Positions 51,358 through 60,900 of a stretch of DNA of 64,000 nucleotides are shown one piece after another (within the stretch, counting starts at the first letter, position 1; each line of letters starts with the position of its first letter). A program made the translations under genes and the position numbers. Source of the DNA: Halobacillus kuroshimensis DSM 18393 (GTDB taxonomy: Bacteria > Bacillota > Bacilli > Bacillales > Halobacillaceae); assembly GCF_000425705.1 (NCBI RefSeq), contig NZ_AUDY01000008.1:806001-870000 (forward strand), written 5' to 3'. Under the pieces are notes generated by a model, which saw only the letters and a program-made list of their open reading frames with translations, ran no database searches and was not told the origin of the DNA.

Positions 51358-51900
51358 TTCCCAAATGCGTTCCACAATATATTCTCCGCCCTGTTTCTGG
51401 ACAAGAAAAACATCCGGGCGTGACAGCCGTTTCCAATCATAAAATCCAATTTCACGGTTATACTTCTGCAGGAGCAGTGCAAGAAGGTTCCCGTGCGTTA
51501 CGAGGAGGACATTTCCACAGTCTTGATTTTCCAGCTCCTCAATGAGCGAGAGGACCCTGTCCTTCGCTTCTACAGAGGACTCACCTCCGGTTAACTTTAA
51601 ATCAGGATCCTGAAACGTATCGTGAAGGACTTCTTCCCAGTCATCCAATGGTTCGTGACTGAGAACCCTTTCCTCCAGGCGGTAGTCTCTTTCAATTTCC
51701 ATGTCCTTGGACCGGGCATAGGGTCTGATGGTCTCAACGGCCCTCAAATAGGGACTTGAGATTATCCGGTCAATGGTTACACCAGACTGATCCAGCAGGA
51801 CCGCCAGTTTCTGTGCTTGACGTATTCCAAGCTTAGTTAAGGGTGAGTCTTCATGCTGCCCTTCTGTTTCACTGTGGCGGACGATAATTAGTTTATCCAT
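51352..51900 (-). CDS. Histidine phosphatase (phosphoglycerate-mutase superfamily)
   Basis: A 182-residue branch-1 histidine phosphatase. The phosphohistidine motif IIVRHSETEG has Ser in place of the usual Gly (RHGET), the second Arg is in SSPYLRAVETI, and the second catalytic His is in LLVTHGNLLALLL. It is a phosphomonoesterase of unknown substrate. ATG 51900, with GGGGAGG ten bases upstream, is preferred to an upstream frame extension. Confidence 0.86.
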   Translation of the reverse strand: MDKLIIVRHSETEGQHEDSPLTKLGIRQAQKLAVLLDQSGVTIDRIISSPYLRAVETIRPYARSKDMEIERDYRLEERVLSHEPLDDWEEVLHDTFQDPDLKLTGGESSVEAKDRVLSLIEELENQDCGNVLLVTHGNLLALLLQKYNREIGFYDWKRLSRPDVFLVQKQGGEYIVERIWED

Positions 51901-51977
51901 TTCTACCCATCCTCCCCTTTCCGTCACCTTACTCTTATTATGGATGATGGAACGAGTGTTTACAAGAAAAGTCGTAC

Positions 51978-53567
51978 TTATCTTTTATAGACCCTTTGTC
52001 CTCTGTGCCAGGTTTCCAGGACACTCAATTCGTGCAGGTGCTCCGGTTTGATTTCCTCTGGATGCTGATCCAGAAGAACAAAGTCAGCCTGATAACCACC
52101 TTTTATGATGCCCTTATGATCTTCATTGTATTCGAGTTCTGCCGGTGTTTTTGTAAATCCGGTGTAGGCCGCTTCAAGGCTGATCTTTTCCTGCGGCATC
52201 CAGCCACCTTCAGGGCGCCCGTCCAAGCCGGTCCGGTTGACCGCTGAAAAAATCGTCACGAAAGGATCCAGGGCGCCGATAGGAAGGTCCGAGCTCAACG
52301 TAATCGGAATCTGTTCCTTCAGAAGACTTTCATAAGCGTCAGCGAATGGAACGAGACTTTCCGGTGACCAGTTTTGTTTTTTATCCCATTCATCAAGCAG
52401 GAAGGAAGGCTGTGTTTCAATATAGGGGGCAGCCTCTCTCATGCGTTGGATAAGATCAGGAGCGAGCGTCTGGGCATGAATAATCCGGTGGCGGAACCTT
52501 TCTGTTTCTGCTTCCGGCTGTTCAAGGGCTGTCAACGCCTGCTCCACCGCCCGGTCTCCAATCGCATGCATAGCTACCTGCATTTTTTGTTCACTCGCAT
52601 AACGGACCATTTCATTCAATTGATCCTGGGTGTAAATGAGAATGCCGTCCTTATCTGGTTGAACAGGGTAAGGGTTGCGCATGGCTGCTGTAAACAACCG
52701 TTGTGTCCCGTCAAGGAAGATTTTCACAGAGCCTACCCGTACTCGTTCTGTCCCCCCGCCTGTACGGAGTTCATTATGAAGGCAGTAGTTTTTCAAATCA
52801 TCGATATTGAATATATAATGGTGCAGATGAACATCGATAGGAAGTTCTCCTTCTTGTTCCAGCTGTGTATACGCTTCCCACAGGCGTTGATAAGACCCGA
52901 TGAAGTTGATGTCATCGGTATGAACCGATGTGATACCGTATCGGCTTAAGTAGGGAATTCCGGTTTTCAGCGCCTCTTTCGCATCCGCGGCGGAACGGCC
53001 CCAGAAATGGTGTTTAATGTAATGAACAGCAGTATCCTTAAAACGTCCGTTCCATTCCCCGCTTTCATCTGTTTCCTTGAATTCATCCGGTTCCTGTTTA
53101 AACGCTTCCTCCTCTTTCAAACGCTCCAACGCTTTCTGACTGATTACGCATTCATGTCCATCTTGATGCATGAAGTACATATTGGCATCAACGTGGATCT
53201 CGTTCAAGTCCTCAGCTGTGAGCAGACCATCCAAATCGTCAAAGTTCCCATCATTGAACCCTTTTCCATAAATCCAGTCATTTTGTTCAATTTTGTCATA
53301 GTGGTCCTCGACCATCTGTTTCATTTCCTTCCAGCTTTTCGCTTCGGTCAAATCCAGCTCCTTTTTCAAAAGACTGTAGCGTAAAAGGTGCATGTGACTG
53401 TCATTGAAGGAGGGGGCAAGGACTTTCCCTTTCCCATCTATGACCTCCCCGCCTTCTAAAGGCTCCTCAGAGATTTTTTCGAACGTTTTCCCATTTATTT
53501 TAACCGCATACGTTTGATCATCATAAGGGTGGGAAGGATCGTAAATTCGGACATTATTCATAATCAT
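51978..53567 (-). CDS. YtcJ-type amidohydrolase
   Basis: A 529-residue metal-dependent amidohydrolase (Amidohydro_3). The metal site motif is SFNDSHMHLLRY (D-x-H-x-H-like) near residue 50; later metal ligands are in DVHLHHYIF and AMHAIGDRAVE, with LSSDLPIGALDPF near residue 430. Such proteins hydrolyse amide or amidine bonds; the substrate is not known. Start ATG 53567 has AAAGGA ten bases before; the longer frame has none. Confidence 0.85.
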   Translation of the reverse strand: MIMNNVRIYDPSHPYDDQTYAVKINGKTFEKISEEPLEGGEVIDGKGKVLAPSFNDSHMHLLRYSLLKKELDLTEAKSWKEMKQMVEDHYDKIEQNDWIYGKGFNDGNFDDLDGLLTAEDLNEIHVDANMYFMHQDGHECVISQKALERLKEEEAFKQEPDEFKETDESGEWNGRFKDTAVHYIKHHFWGRSAADAKEALKTGIPYLSRYGITSVHTDDINFIGSYQRLWEAYTQLEQEGELPIDVHLHHYIFNIDDLKNYCLHNELRTGGGTERVRVGSVKIFLDGTQRLFTAAMRNPYPVQPDKDGILIYTQDQLNEMVRYASEQKMQVAMHAIGDRAVEQALTALEQPEAETERFRHRIIHAQTLAPDLIQRMREAAPYIETQPSFLLDEWDKKQNWSPESLVPFADAYESLLKEQIPITLSSDLPIGALDPFVTIFSAVNRTGLDGRPEGGWMPQEKISLEAAYTGFTKTPAELEYNEDHKGIIKGGYQADFVLLDQHPEEIKPEHLHELSVLETWHRGQRVYKR

Positions 53568-53674
53568 TAAGAAGGCATCCTTTCTTCCTGTAGGCTTATA
53601 CCCCCATACCCCTGCCAATCTTGAATGTAAACGTCCAATCTTCACAACATTCGACATCCTTACAGCTAATAAAA

Positions 53675-53699
53675 AAGCTGAAGGGATGCCCTTCAGCTT
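53675..53699 (-). terminator. Terminator of the DUF6501-like gene
   Basis: AAGCTGAAGGG / CCCTTCAGCTT perfect 11-bp stem with a T6 run on the - strand. Confidence 0.92.
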
Positions 53700-53702
53700 G
53701 TC

Positions 53703-53906
53703 TCACACTTCTTTGAAGTAATCTTTGTAGAAACCACCGATTCTGCCGGAGTTGTCCACTACAAAGTAAAATTCTTCGCTCTCATTTTTAACGTCGTACA
53801 CCTTACCTGGGGTGAGGACGTTGTTGACAACGAATTTAGCGGCATCATTATGGACGCATTCGATTCGTTTTATCGTTTTATTGTTTTCCCAATCTTTATG
53901 AATCAC
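53703..53906 (-). CDS. Small conserved protein, probably DUF6501
   Basis: A 67-residue soluble protein. It resembles the small Bacillaceae family DUF6501 by ECVHNDAAKFVVNNVLTPGK and FYFVVDNSGRIGGFYKDYF; no function is known. It has its own RBS (AAAGGAGG) and terminator. The family name is from memory and should be checked. Confidence 0.65.
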   Translation of the reverse strand: MIHKDWENNKTIKRIECVHNDAAKFVVNNVLTPGKVYDVKNESEEFYFVVDNSGRIGGFYKDYFKEV

Positions 53907-53975
53907 AGCACTACCTCCTTTGTTCCCTGCCTTCTATCATACACGGAACAAGGATCGGACTCAATACAGGCACCA

Positions 53976-54581
53976 TTAAAACTGCGCCGCATACCACTCG
54001 GCGGCTGCCCGGACTTCCTGTTCAGTGAGCTGGTGCCCCATCCGCTCCCAGTGATCCGTGACATGGGCTCCGGAAGCTTGAAGCAGTGATTTTAAATCCT
54101 GGGTTTCAGAAGCCGGACAGATCGGGTCGTTTTCACCGGCACCAATAAATACAGGAATCCCCGTCTGGTCGGGAAGCTCTATCCCCCTTCTTGGCACCAT
54201 CGGGTGGAACAACACTGCCCCAAGCAGACTCTTTTCATAATGAAACAGCAGACTTCCTGCAATATTCGCCCCATTGGAGTATCCTGCGGCTACAATCTGA
54301 TCCCGGCGGAAGCCGTAATGAGCGGCAGCTTCATCCAGGAACTCGTTTAATTCCTTCGTCCGCTCAACCAAATCCTCCTCATCGAAAACTCCTTCTCTAA
54401 GCCGCTTAAAGAAGCGCGGCATTCCGTTTTCAGAAACATTCCCCCGGACAGACAAGACAGAGGCTTCGGGATCGATCATCCCAGCGAGTGGTAGAAGGTC
54501 CTGTTCTGTACCCCCAGTCCCGTGCAGAAGCAGAAGAACTTTCTCATTCTGCCCTTCTTTAAAGATGTGCTTTATATTCAT
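53976..54581 (-). CDS. mhqD: Carboxylesterase/hydrolase MhqD-like
   Basis: A 201-residue alpha/beta hydrolase: LLLLHGTGGTEQD near residue 15, the nucleophile in AAGYSNGANIAG, Asp in GAGENDPICP, and His in GHQLTEQE near the end. It matches MhqD of the B. subtilis 2-methylhydroquinone response, for example VRGNVSENGMPRFFKRL. It probably helps remove quinone- or electrophile-derived esters. An MhqR-type operator in its promoter (separate entry) agrees. Confidence 0.87.
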   Translation of the reverse strand: MNIKHIFKEGQNEKVLLLLHGTGGTEQDLLPLAGMIDPEASVLSVRGNVSENGMPRFFKRLREGVFDEEDLVERTKELNEFLDEAAAHYGFRRDQIVAAGYSNGANIAGSLLFHYEKSLLGAVLFHPMVPRRGIELPDQTGIPVFIGAGENDPICPASETQDLKSLLQASGAHVTDHWERMGHQLTEQEVRAAAEWYAAQF

Positions 54582-54623
54582 GTGAATCCCTCCGTTTTTT
54601 TCTTTATCATCATAACTAAAAAC

Positions 54624-54652
54624 ATAATATCTTTAATTCGAGATATTGTCAA
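54624..54652 (-). promoter_or_regulatory. mhqD promoter with MhqR-type operator in the spacer
   Basis: On the - strand TTGACA (54647-54652), 17-bp spacer, TATTAT (54624-54629). The 18-bp imperfect palindrome at 54628-54645 (TATCTCGAATTAAAGATA on the - strand) matches the MhqR consensus recalled as tATCTcgaAtTCgAGATa. No mhqR gene is in the window. Confidence 0.8.
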
Positions 54653-54657
54653 AGAAA

Positions 54658-54686
54658 GAACCCACCTTTTACAAAGCGGCGGGTTC
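54658..54686 (-). terminator. Terminator of the TetR gene
   Basis: GAACCCGCC / GGTGGGTTC stem (one G-T) with a TTTCTTT tract that runs into the mhqD -35 box; the stem overlaps the tetR stop codon. Confidence 0.72.
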
Positions 54687-55263
54687 ATTCGTTTCTTTTC
54701 GACAAACCATTTTCCATCATCTGGAATAATTGCTCTGTCATATCCTCTGCCCCGATTTTTTTTCTGTTGGAAAATAAAATCGAATGAAAAATAACGTCGG
54801 AGATGAGCGTGGAGGAAACATCTGTCGTCCATATTCCAGCTTCTTTGGCTTCTTCAATCCAGCTGCCCATAAGTTGATGGGTTTTCATGAGATCCTTATG
54901 AACCTCGGTTTTATAAAACAGGGCCACCTGCTTATCGCTCGTTTGAAGTTCGTGAATCATTTGATCAATGTGATACGTATCGGCGTGCTCCAGAAAAATG
55001 TGGAGCAGCTGCTTTAATTTTTCGTTCGGAGGAAGATCCGGCGGCACCGCCTGGATTTTTCGATTCATTTCATCCATCATTGCTCTCATGTACGAGAGAA
55101 TCAGCTCCTCTTTATTTTTAAAATACTCATAAAGGGTGCTGCGGCTGACTTGAAGCTCTTCAGCCAGTTTTTTGAAATGAACCTCCTGGATACCACCGTT
55201 TCGAAGTACTTCCCCAGTTACGTTTAAAATGTCATCTTTGGTTAGGATTCGTTTTCTGCCCAA
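54685..55263 (-). CDS. TetR-family regulator
   Basis: A 192-residue TetR/AcrR protein. The N-terminal HTH is FKKLAEELQVSRSTLYEYFKNKEEL around residues 31-55. Start is TTG at 55263, eight bases after GAGGAGG. It lies upstream of mhqD on the same strand but is separated by a terminator and a new promoter whose operator is of MhqR (MarR) type, so it need not control mhqD. Target unknown. Confidence 0.87.
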   Translation of the reverse strand: MGRKRILTKDDILNVTGEVLRNGGIQEVHFKKLAEELQVSRSTLYEYFKNKEELILSYMRAMMDEMNRKIQAVPPDLPPNEKLKQLLHIFLEHADTYHIDQMIHELQTSDKQVALFYKTEVHKDLMKTHQLMGSWIEEAKEAGIWTTDVSSTLISDVIFHSILFSNRKKIGAEDMTEQLFQMMENGLSKRNE

Positions 55264-55338
55264 GGTCGTTCCTCCTCATCCAATCATTATAGCATTGGAT
55301 GACAGCTGCTTCTAACCCTGACTCTCTGAACAAACCAT

Positions 55339-56298
55339 TCAGCGGAAAAGATGCTTCAAATAGCCGTAACCTTTTTCGTCCATCTGATCTTTAGGAATGA
55401 ATTCGAGCGCTGCAGAGTTTATGCAGTATCGTAGTCCTCCCTTGTCTGCAGGGCCATCCTCAAAGACGTGTCCGAGGTGCGAATCGGCTCCACCGCTCCT
55501 GATTTCCGTACGGAACATGCCGTGGGAAGTATCTACTTCCTCTTTGACCTGCTGTTTCTCGATCGGCTTGGTAAAGCTCGGCCACCCACAACCGGCGTCA
55601 TATTTATCCTTCGAGCTGAATAACGGCTCTTTAGAAACAATATCCACATAGATGCCTTCATCTTCATGATCGTAAAATTCATTATCGTAAGGACGTTCCG
55701 TTGCATTTTCCTGTGTTACCTTATATTGAATATCACTCAGTCGTTTTTTTAGATCTTCAGGATCCTTTTTATAACTCCAGTTGTCTTGAATAAATCCAGC
55801 ACGTCCGGATCCTTTTTTGTAACGCTTGTAGTGGAACGCATTTTTCTTATAATACTCCTGATGCTTGTCCTCCGCTTCATAAAAGACGGCAGCGGGAAGG
55901 ATTTCAGTAACAATCGGCCGGCTGAATCTCCCTGATTTCTCAATCTCCTGTCTGCTTTGTTCAGCGACGGCTTTCTGTTCTTCGTTATGATAATAGATGG
56001 CTGTTGTATAGGAATGGCCGCGGTCAGCAAACTGCCCCCCGTCATCTGTCGGGTCTATCTGCTGCCAGAATAGTTCTACGAGCCTTTCGTAGGGAAAGAT
56101 TTCCGGATCGTATACGATTTGAACAGCTTCTCTATGTCCGGTTGCTTCTGAAACCACCTGCATATACGTCGGATTTTCCGTATGTCCCCCGGTGTAACCA
56201 GAAACAATGGATTCGATCCCAGGTCGTTCATCGAAAGGTTCCACCATGCACCAGAAGCATCCTCCGGCGAATGTTGCTTTTTGTAATGTATTAGTCAA
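55339..56298 (-). CDS. msrAB: Fused methionine sulfoxide reductase MsrA-MsrB
   Basis: A 319-residue fusion. Residues 1-155 are MsrA with the catalytic motif [11 protein letters not shown] at 12-22. Residues about 175-319 are MsrB, with [21 protein letters not shown] and the catalytic Cys in [12 protein letters not shown]. It reduces both S- and R-methionine sulfoxide in the cytoplasm; no signal peptide. The MsrB half is related to, but distinct from, the membrane-anchored copy at 31443-32030. Confidence 0.95.
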   Translation of the reverse strand: MTNTLQKATFAGGCFWCMVEPFDERPGIESIVSGYTGGHTENPTYMQVVSEATGHREAVQIVYDPEIFPYERLVELFWQQIDPTDDGGQFADRGHSYTTAIYYHNEEQKAVAEQSRQEIEKSGRFSRPIVTEILPAAVFYEAEDKHQEYYKKNAFHYKRYKKGSGRAGFIQDNWSYKKDPEDLKKRLSDIQYKVTQENATERPYDNEFYDHEDEGIYVDIVSKEPLFSSKDKYDAGCGWPSFTKPIEKQQVKEEVDTSHGMFRTEIRSGGADSHLGHVFEDGPADKGGLRYCINSAALEFIPKDQMDEKGYGYLKHLFR

Positions 56299-56386
56299 TA
56301 TGAAGCCTCCTCCGGCATTGTGTAATCAATGACCTTTGTTCCTATTCTTGCTAATTCATAAAAAAAAATCAAGCCACACGCACAGC

Positions 56387-56980
56387 CTAAATAAACAATT
56401 TAGGCTGTGATGTTCCTTGACTCTTTTTCTTTTTGTGGGATTTGGCGGTATCTTTACTCCTCCCTTTCCCCCTGCTGGAGCTTTCTCTGGACTCCCAGCT
56501 GTAGGAGGAGGACGATGATTCACCCGATTTTTCTGATGACTCATCTGCCTCTTCTTCATCCGGCTCATTCATGATTTTCATCATATTAATCATTGCTGGG
56601 ATATTTTTGATCATCGGACCGTACTGCTGCATCATCGGCGCGGCAGTCTGGACGGCCTTCAGCGCTGTCTGCATATGCCCAAGCCACCCGGCCCCTCCCG
56701 TTTTGGCAGCGGCGCCGGCCGCATTCAACGCATTGGAACCAAGCCCTCCGCCACCGAGGAGGCCCGCTCCGGGTACAGATCCTAATCCGGCATTCCCGAA
56801 AAACCCGGGAGCTCCAGCGCCAAAACCGCCTTTACCGAGCAGACCCGGCAGACCTCCGAATCCACGGGAACCGGCATTTGCGAGAGATCCCATAGAACGC
56901 ATCATTTGTGGACCAGCTGCTTGTTGAAAGCCCGGGAACGCCCCCATGGGAGGGTATGGTGGTTGACCAGTAGGAAACAT
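56387..56980 (-). CDS. VrrA/YqfQ-like glycine-rich protein
   Basis: A 197-residue low-complexity protein. The first 30 residues are Pro/Gln/Met-rich (PTGQPPYPPMGAFPGF), residues 35-95 are Gly/Ala-rich, a helical stretch MMQQYGPMIKNIPAMINMMK follows, and the C-terminus is acidic then Ser/Lys-rich. This is the VrrA/YqfQ layout, proteins linked to the spore or cell surface in Bacillus without a proven function. A hairpin (CAGCCTAAAT / ATTTAGGCTG) overlaps the stop codon at about 56380-56404. Confidence 0.75.
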   Translation of the reverse strand: MFPTGQPPYPPMGAFPGFQQAAGPQMMRSMGSLANAGSRGFGGLPGLLGKGGFGAGAPGFFGNAGLGSVPGAGLLGGGGLGSNALNAAGAAAKTGGAGWLGHMQTALKAVQTAAPMMQQYGPMIKNIPAMINMMKIMNEPDEEEADESSEKSGESSSSSYSWESRESSSRGKGRSKDTAKSHKKKKSQGTSQPKLFI

Positions 56981-57043
56981 AACAACCCCTCCGAAACTTT
57001 AGAATACTGTAACATATGCCCTGGGTAACCGTATGGTCTGGGC

Positions 57044-57730
57044 TCAAGCCTCTTCAGGATTGACAGGAAGCGCCCAGTTCACAGGGGATTCCCCATGCAC
57101 GTTCAGAAATTCATTAGCCTTGGAAAAAGGGCGGCTGCCGAAAAATCCACGATGGGCAGCAAACGGGCTGGGGTGGGAAGATTCTAAAACGAGATGACGC
57201 TCCCGGTCTACAAAATCAGCTTTCTTTTGAGCATGTTTTCCCCACAATATGAACACCACAGGCTGTTCTTTTTCATTGACCTTCCGGATTACAGCGTCGG
57301 TGAACTTTTCCCAGCCGATTCCTTTATGGGAATGGGGCTCATGCGCCCGCACCGTCAAGACATCGTTAAGTAACAAGACGCCTTCCGCAGCCCATGACTG
57401 GAGGCATCCGTGATTGGGTTTTTTTATGTTCAAATCATGTTCCAGCTCTTTATAGATATTACGAAGAGAAGGTGGAATAGACACGTGGGGACGGACCGAA
57501 AAGCTGTATCCATGAGCCTGACCCTCATTGTGATAAGGGTCCTGTCCTAAGATGACAACTTTCGTATCTGAAAGTGCCGTTCCCTCCATAGCGGCTAACA
57601 CGTGCTCGCGCTCAGGGAACACATGCACCTGTTCATATTCTCTTTCGATTTCCTTTTCAAGCTCCTGGAAATATTCTTTCTGCTTTTCCTGCTGCAGCAC
57701 CGTTTTCCAGTCGTTTTCAATCGTAAGCAA
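57044..57730 (-). CDS. ung: Uracil-DNA glycosylase
   Basis: A 228-residue family-1 UDG. The water-activating motif is GQDPYHNEGQAHGYSFSV (Asp near residue 65), the uracil-binding Asn is in LLLNDVLTV, and the minor-groove loop is SSHPSPFAAHRGFFGS with the catalytic His. It removes uracil from DNA in base-excision repair. Confidence 0.96.
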   Translation of the reverse strand: MLTIENDWKTVLQQEKQKEYFQELEKEIEREYEQVHVFPEREHVLAAMEGTALSDTKVVILGQDPYHNEGQAHGYSFSVRPHVSIPPSLRNIYKELEHDLNIKKPNHGCLQSWAAEGVLLLNDVLTVRAHEPHSHKGIGWEKFTDAVIRKVNEKEQPVVFILWGKHAQKKADFVDRERHLVLESSHPSPFAAHRGFFGSRPFSKANEFLNVHGESPVNWALPVNPEEA

Positions 57731-57917
57731 TCCGCTCTCTCCTCTCTATCATTGGCAGGGGTGGACCAACTATTTCCCGGGCAAGCGCATCATTAGACAA
57801 TAGTCTTAGAGCCGGACCTTCTCACCGGGACGAATTTTGTTGGACAACGTCAGCCCCTGTACTTTCCCGGCAGGTTTTGCTCCTCAACTATAAAGGAGCA
57901 AAACCGTTCTTTACCGG
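57731..57917. other. 187-bp gap with a strong hairpin
   Basis: No credible ORF. A perfect 12-bp stem (GGTTTTGCTCCT at 57873-57884 with AGGAGCAAAACC at 57894-57905) lies 13 bp after the sbcC stop, but no T-run follows on either strand. A smaller AACCG/CGGTT hairpin precedes it. Either an atypical sbcC terminator or an mRNA-stabilising element. Confidence 0.5.
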
Positions 57918-60900
57918 TTATTGAAAAACAAATTGAAGTGAAGAACCTTTAGGACCGGTATAAACTTGTAGTTTGGCCGGGATTTCTTCTTTCAGCTGAG
58001 ACACGTGGGAAATAATCCCGAGCATGCGGTTTCCATCCTGAAGTGTCCGCAGACAACCGATGGCCTGCTCCAGAGATACTTCATCAAGGGTTCCGAACCC
58101 TTCATCAATAAATAAGGTATCAAGCTGGACCCCTCCCGCATGGGACTGGACAACATCAGCCATACCCAGGGCGAGACTGAGTGAGGTTTTAAAGCCTTCA
58201 CCGCCCGACAGTGTCCGCACAGAACGCTGCTGCCCTGTATGATGATCGATCACTTCAAGGTCCAAGCCGCTCTGAGCACCTCTTTTGGCGATTGACCCGC
58301 TCCGGATGAGCTGGTATCGGTGATCAGTCATTTGATCAAGGCGGATATTCGCCTGGACTAGGATTTCATCAAGGAAAGAAGCCAGCACATATCGTTCAAG
58401 CGAGAGCCTCATAGGATTATCTCCAGCAGCAAGCTGGGCAAGTTCAGCCACATCATAGTAATCAGCAGCCAGTGCTCCAACTTCCTCCACGAGACGGGTT
58501 ATATTTTTCTCAACGTCCCGGTTCTGCTTCAACATAACCTGAATTTCATTTAACTGCTCCTGCCTGGCGTCCCGGGCAGCCTTTTTTTCCTCCAATACCT
58601 TATGGAGAGCATCCATATCAGGTTTTTCGGCTTCTTTCAGCTCACGGTCCAACACGCCCAGCCGTTCTTCTACCATGCTTTTCCGCTTATCATGTTCAAG
58701 GATTCTTTTCTCCATAGCTTCCCGTTCAGCAGTTGGTTTAAGAGCCTCCCTGTACGCTTCCGTGGAGGGGAAGGAAAATTGGTCAAGCGTTTGATTCATT
58801 CGTTTTTTCCGATCCTCTACGGCTGCTTTCATTTCCTCTACATACGCACGGCCTTCTTCTACGGCAGTCTGGACCTGCTGCCGTTCCTCCCTTTTCTGCT
58901 GATATACGGCCTGTGCTTTTTCCCAGCTTTGTTCTGCTGCAAGATATAAAGCTTCCTGCTTCTCTGTTTCCTTTTTCAATGTCTCTGCATCCGTCGTTTC
59001 AAAGGAACCATTCTTTTCCATCGCGTTGATGTCAGCTTGAACATCAGCAGTCTTCTGGCGGGAAGACTGGAGAGCTTCCTGAAGATTCTCTGCCTCCCCG
59101 CGGAACTGAACGATCGTACCCTCCAGCTCTTCCAGCTGTTTGTTTTCTTTTTGGAGGCGGGCTCTCTTTTCTTGAAGGCTCTGAAGTTCTTTATTGTAAA
59201 AGTCAAGATGCTCCCCGGCCGTGTGCACAGCTTTTTGAATCGATGCATCCGACATGTCTGTCAGATCCTCCTGCAGTTCCTGGTACAGACGGTCAGTGAG
59301 CTGGCGCTGGGTTTCGCCTGCTGATTTCACCTGGACAAATTCCTCTTGAAGCTTGGAGAGCTGCTCGTCGTGTTTTCGATAGGCTTCTTTAAGCTGTTGG
59401 ATGTCTGCTGCACTTTTAACAGCTGCCGGTTTCCGGGCAGGTTGAGGATGGTGGTTCGAACCACATACCGGACAAGGCGTGTTCTCAACGAGGTTCACGG
59501 AAAGCGTATAGGCGTGGTGGCTCTGCACCTCTTCGAGAGCAGATTCATAGGCCTCCTTGGATTTCTGCTGGTCTTTTTTGGCTGAGTCAAAGCGGACCAT
59601 GAACGATTGGTAGGTTTTCCGGAGCTTCTTCAACTGCTCCCATTCCCGGCTCAATTGCTGGAGCTTCTGCTTTTTATCACCCATGTTTTCCTGCTTCTGC
59701 TTTAATGTATATTCTTTTTCAGCGAGAGAAGGATCTTCTTTAACGCTTTCCTTCAGCATTTCCACCGTGTGAGATGCGTCCAGCAGCTTTTTTCGATTGA
59801 TTTCGACGGCTTCCTGGTTTCGGCGGAAACTTTCCTTATGCTTCTTGAGCACCTCCGCCAGCGAAAGGTATTCCTTCAACAGTTGTTCTTCTTCCTGTTT
59901 CTTTTTCCATTTATTTTTCAACGATTCACGATGCGGGGCGTTCTGTTCCTCCGCACGGTATTTTTCTTCAGCTTCCTGATATTCCTTCAATAGGGAAGCT
60001 CTCCGCTCTTCTTTCTCCTGGAGGCTCGTCTGCCATTTTTCCAGCTCAGCTCTACGATTTAGATAATCCTTTTCATAAGGAAGGATTTCCGCAGCCTTTG
60101 CCGCCCACTGTTTTTTCTCCTGCAGACGGTTCATTTCAGGCTGCAGATCTTCAATCTGCTGCTGTTCACGCTCCAGGTGCTCTTTTTCCTGGAAAAGTTC
60201 TGTCACCCGCTGCTGTTGATAGACATGTTCCTGGAAAGCGTCTGACTCCTTTTTGATTTCCTGCAGTTTCTCCTGCTTTTCATGATAATGATTTTCCTGG
60301 TCGATAATCCGCTGATGCAGACGGTCTCTCACTTTTGAGAGCTCCTGGATTTCTTCTTCTTCCTGCTGATCCGGGTGCCAGTGAATTTTCTCTTTCTCCT
60401 GCTCAATTCTCCATTCAAACTGCTTCATCTCATCTTCAAGTTTTTTTGCTTCAGCTTTGAAGTGAGAGGTCAAAGCGGCAAAAAATTCAGTTTTAAATAT
60501 GCGTTGGAGAATTTCTTCCCTTTCTTTACTATTTTCTGAAATCAGTTTCCTGAATTCTCCCTGGGGAATCATGATCATTTTTCGAAACTGCTCATAGTCG
60601 AGCCCCATCAATTCCTCAATGGTATCGTTCACTTCCTTGATCTTTGAAGCAAGCAGCTGCTCTTCATCATCCATGATCTGATACAGCTCCGCCCGGGCCG
60701 GCTCTTCTTTATATCCTTCACCGCGTTCCTTTTTCTTCTGCTGCTTCGGCAGACGCTTGATGCGGTAGGTCCTGCCTCTCAATTCGAATAGATAATCCAC
60801 ATACGTGAGGTCCTCAGGAGAAGCAAAGTGACTTCTTAAGGTATCCTGGTCACGGTCACTCCCGCTGGCCCGCCCGTACAGAGCAAAACACATGGCATCA

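Noticed and set aside
54685-55263. TetR protein as the mhqD repressor
   Set aside because: A terminator and independent promoter separate them, and the mhqD operator is the MarR/MhqR type, so the link is not supported.
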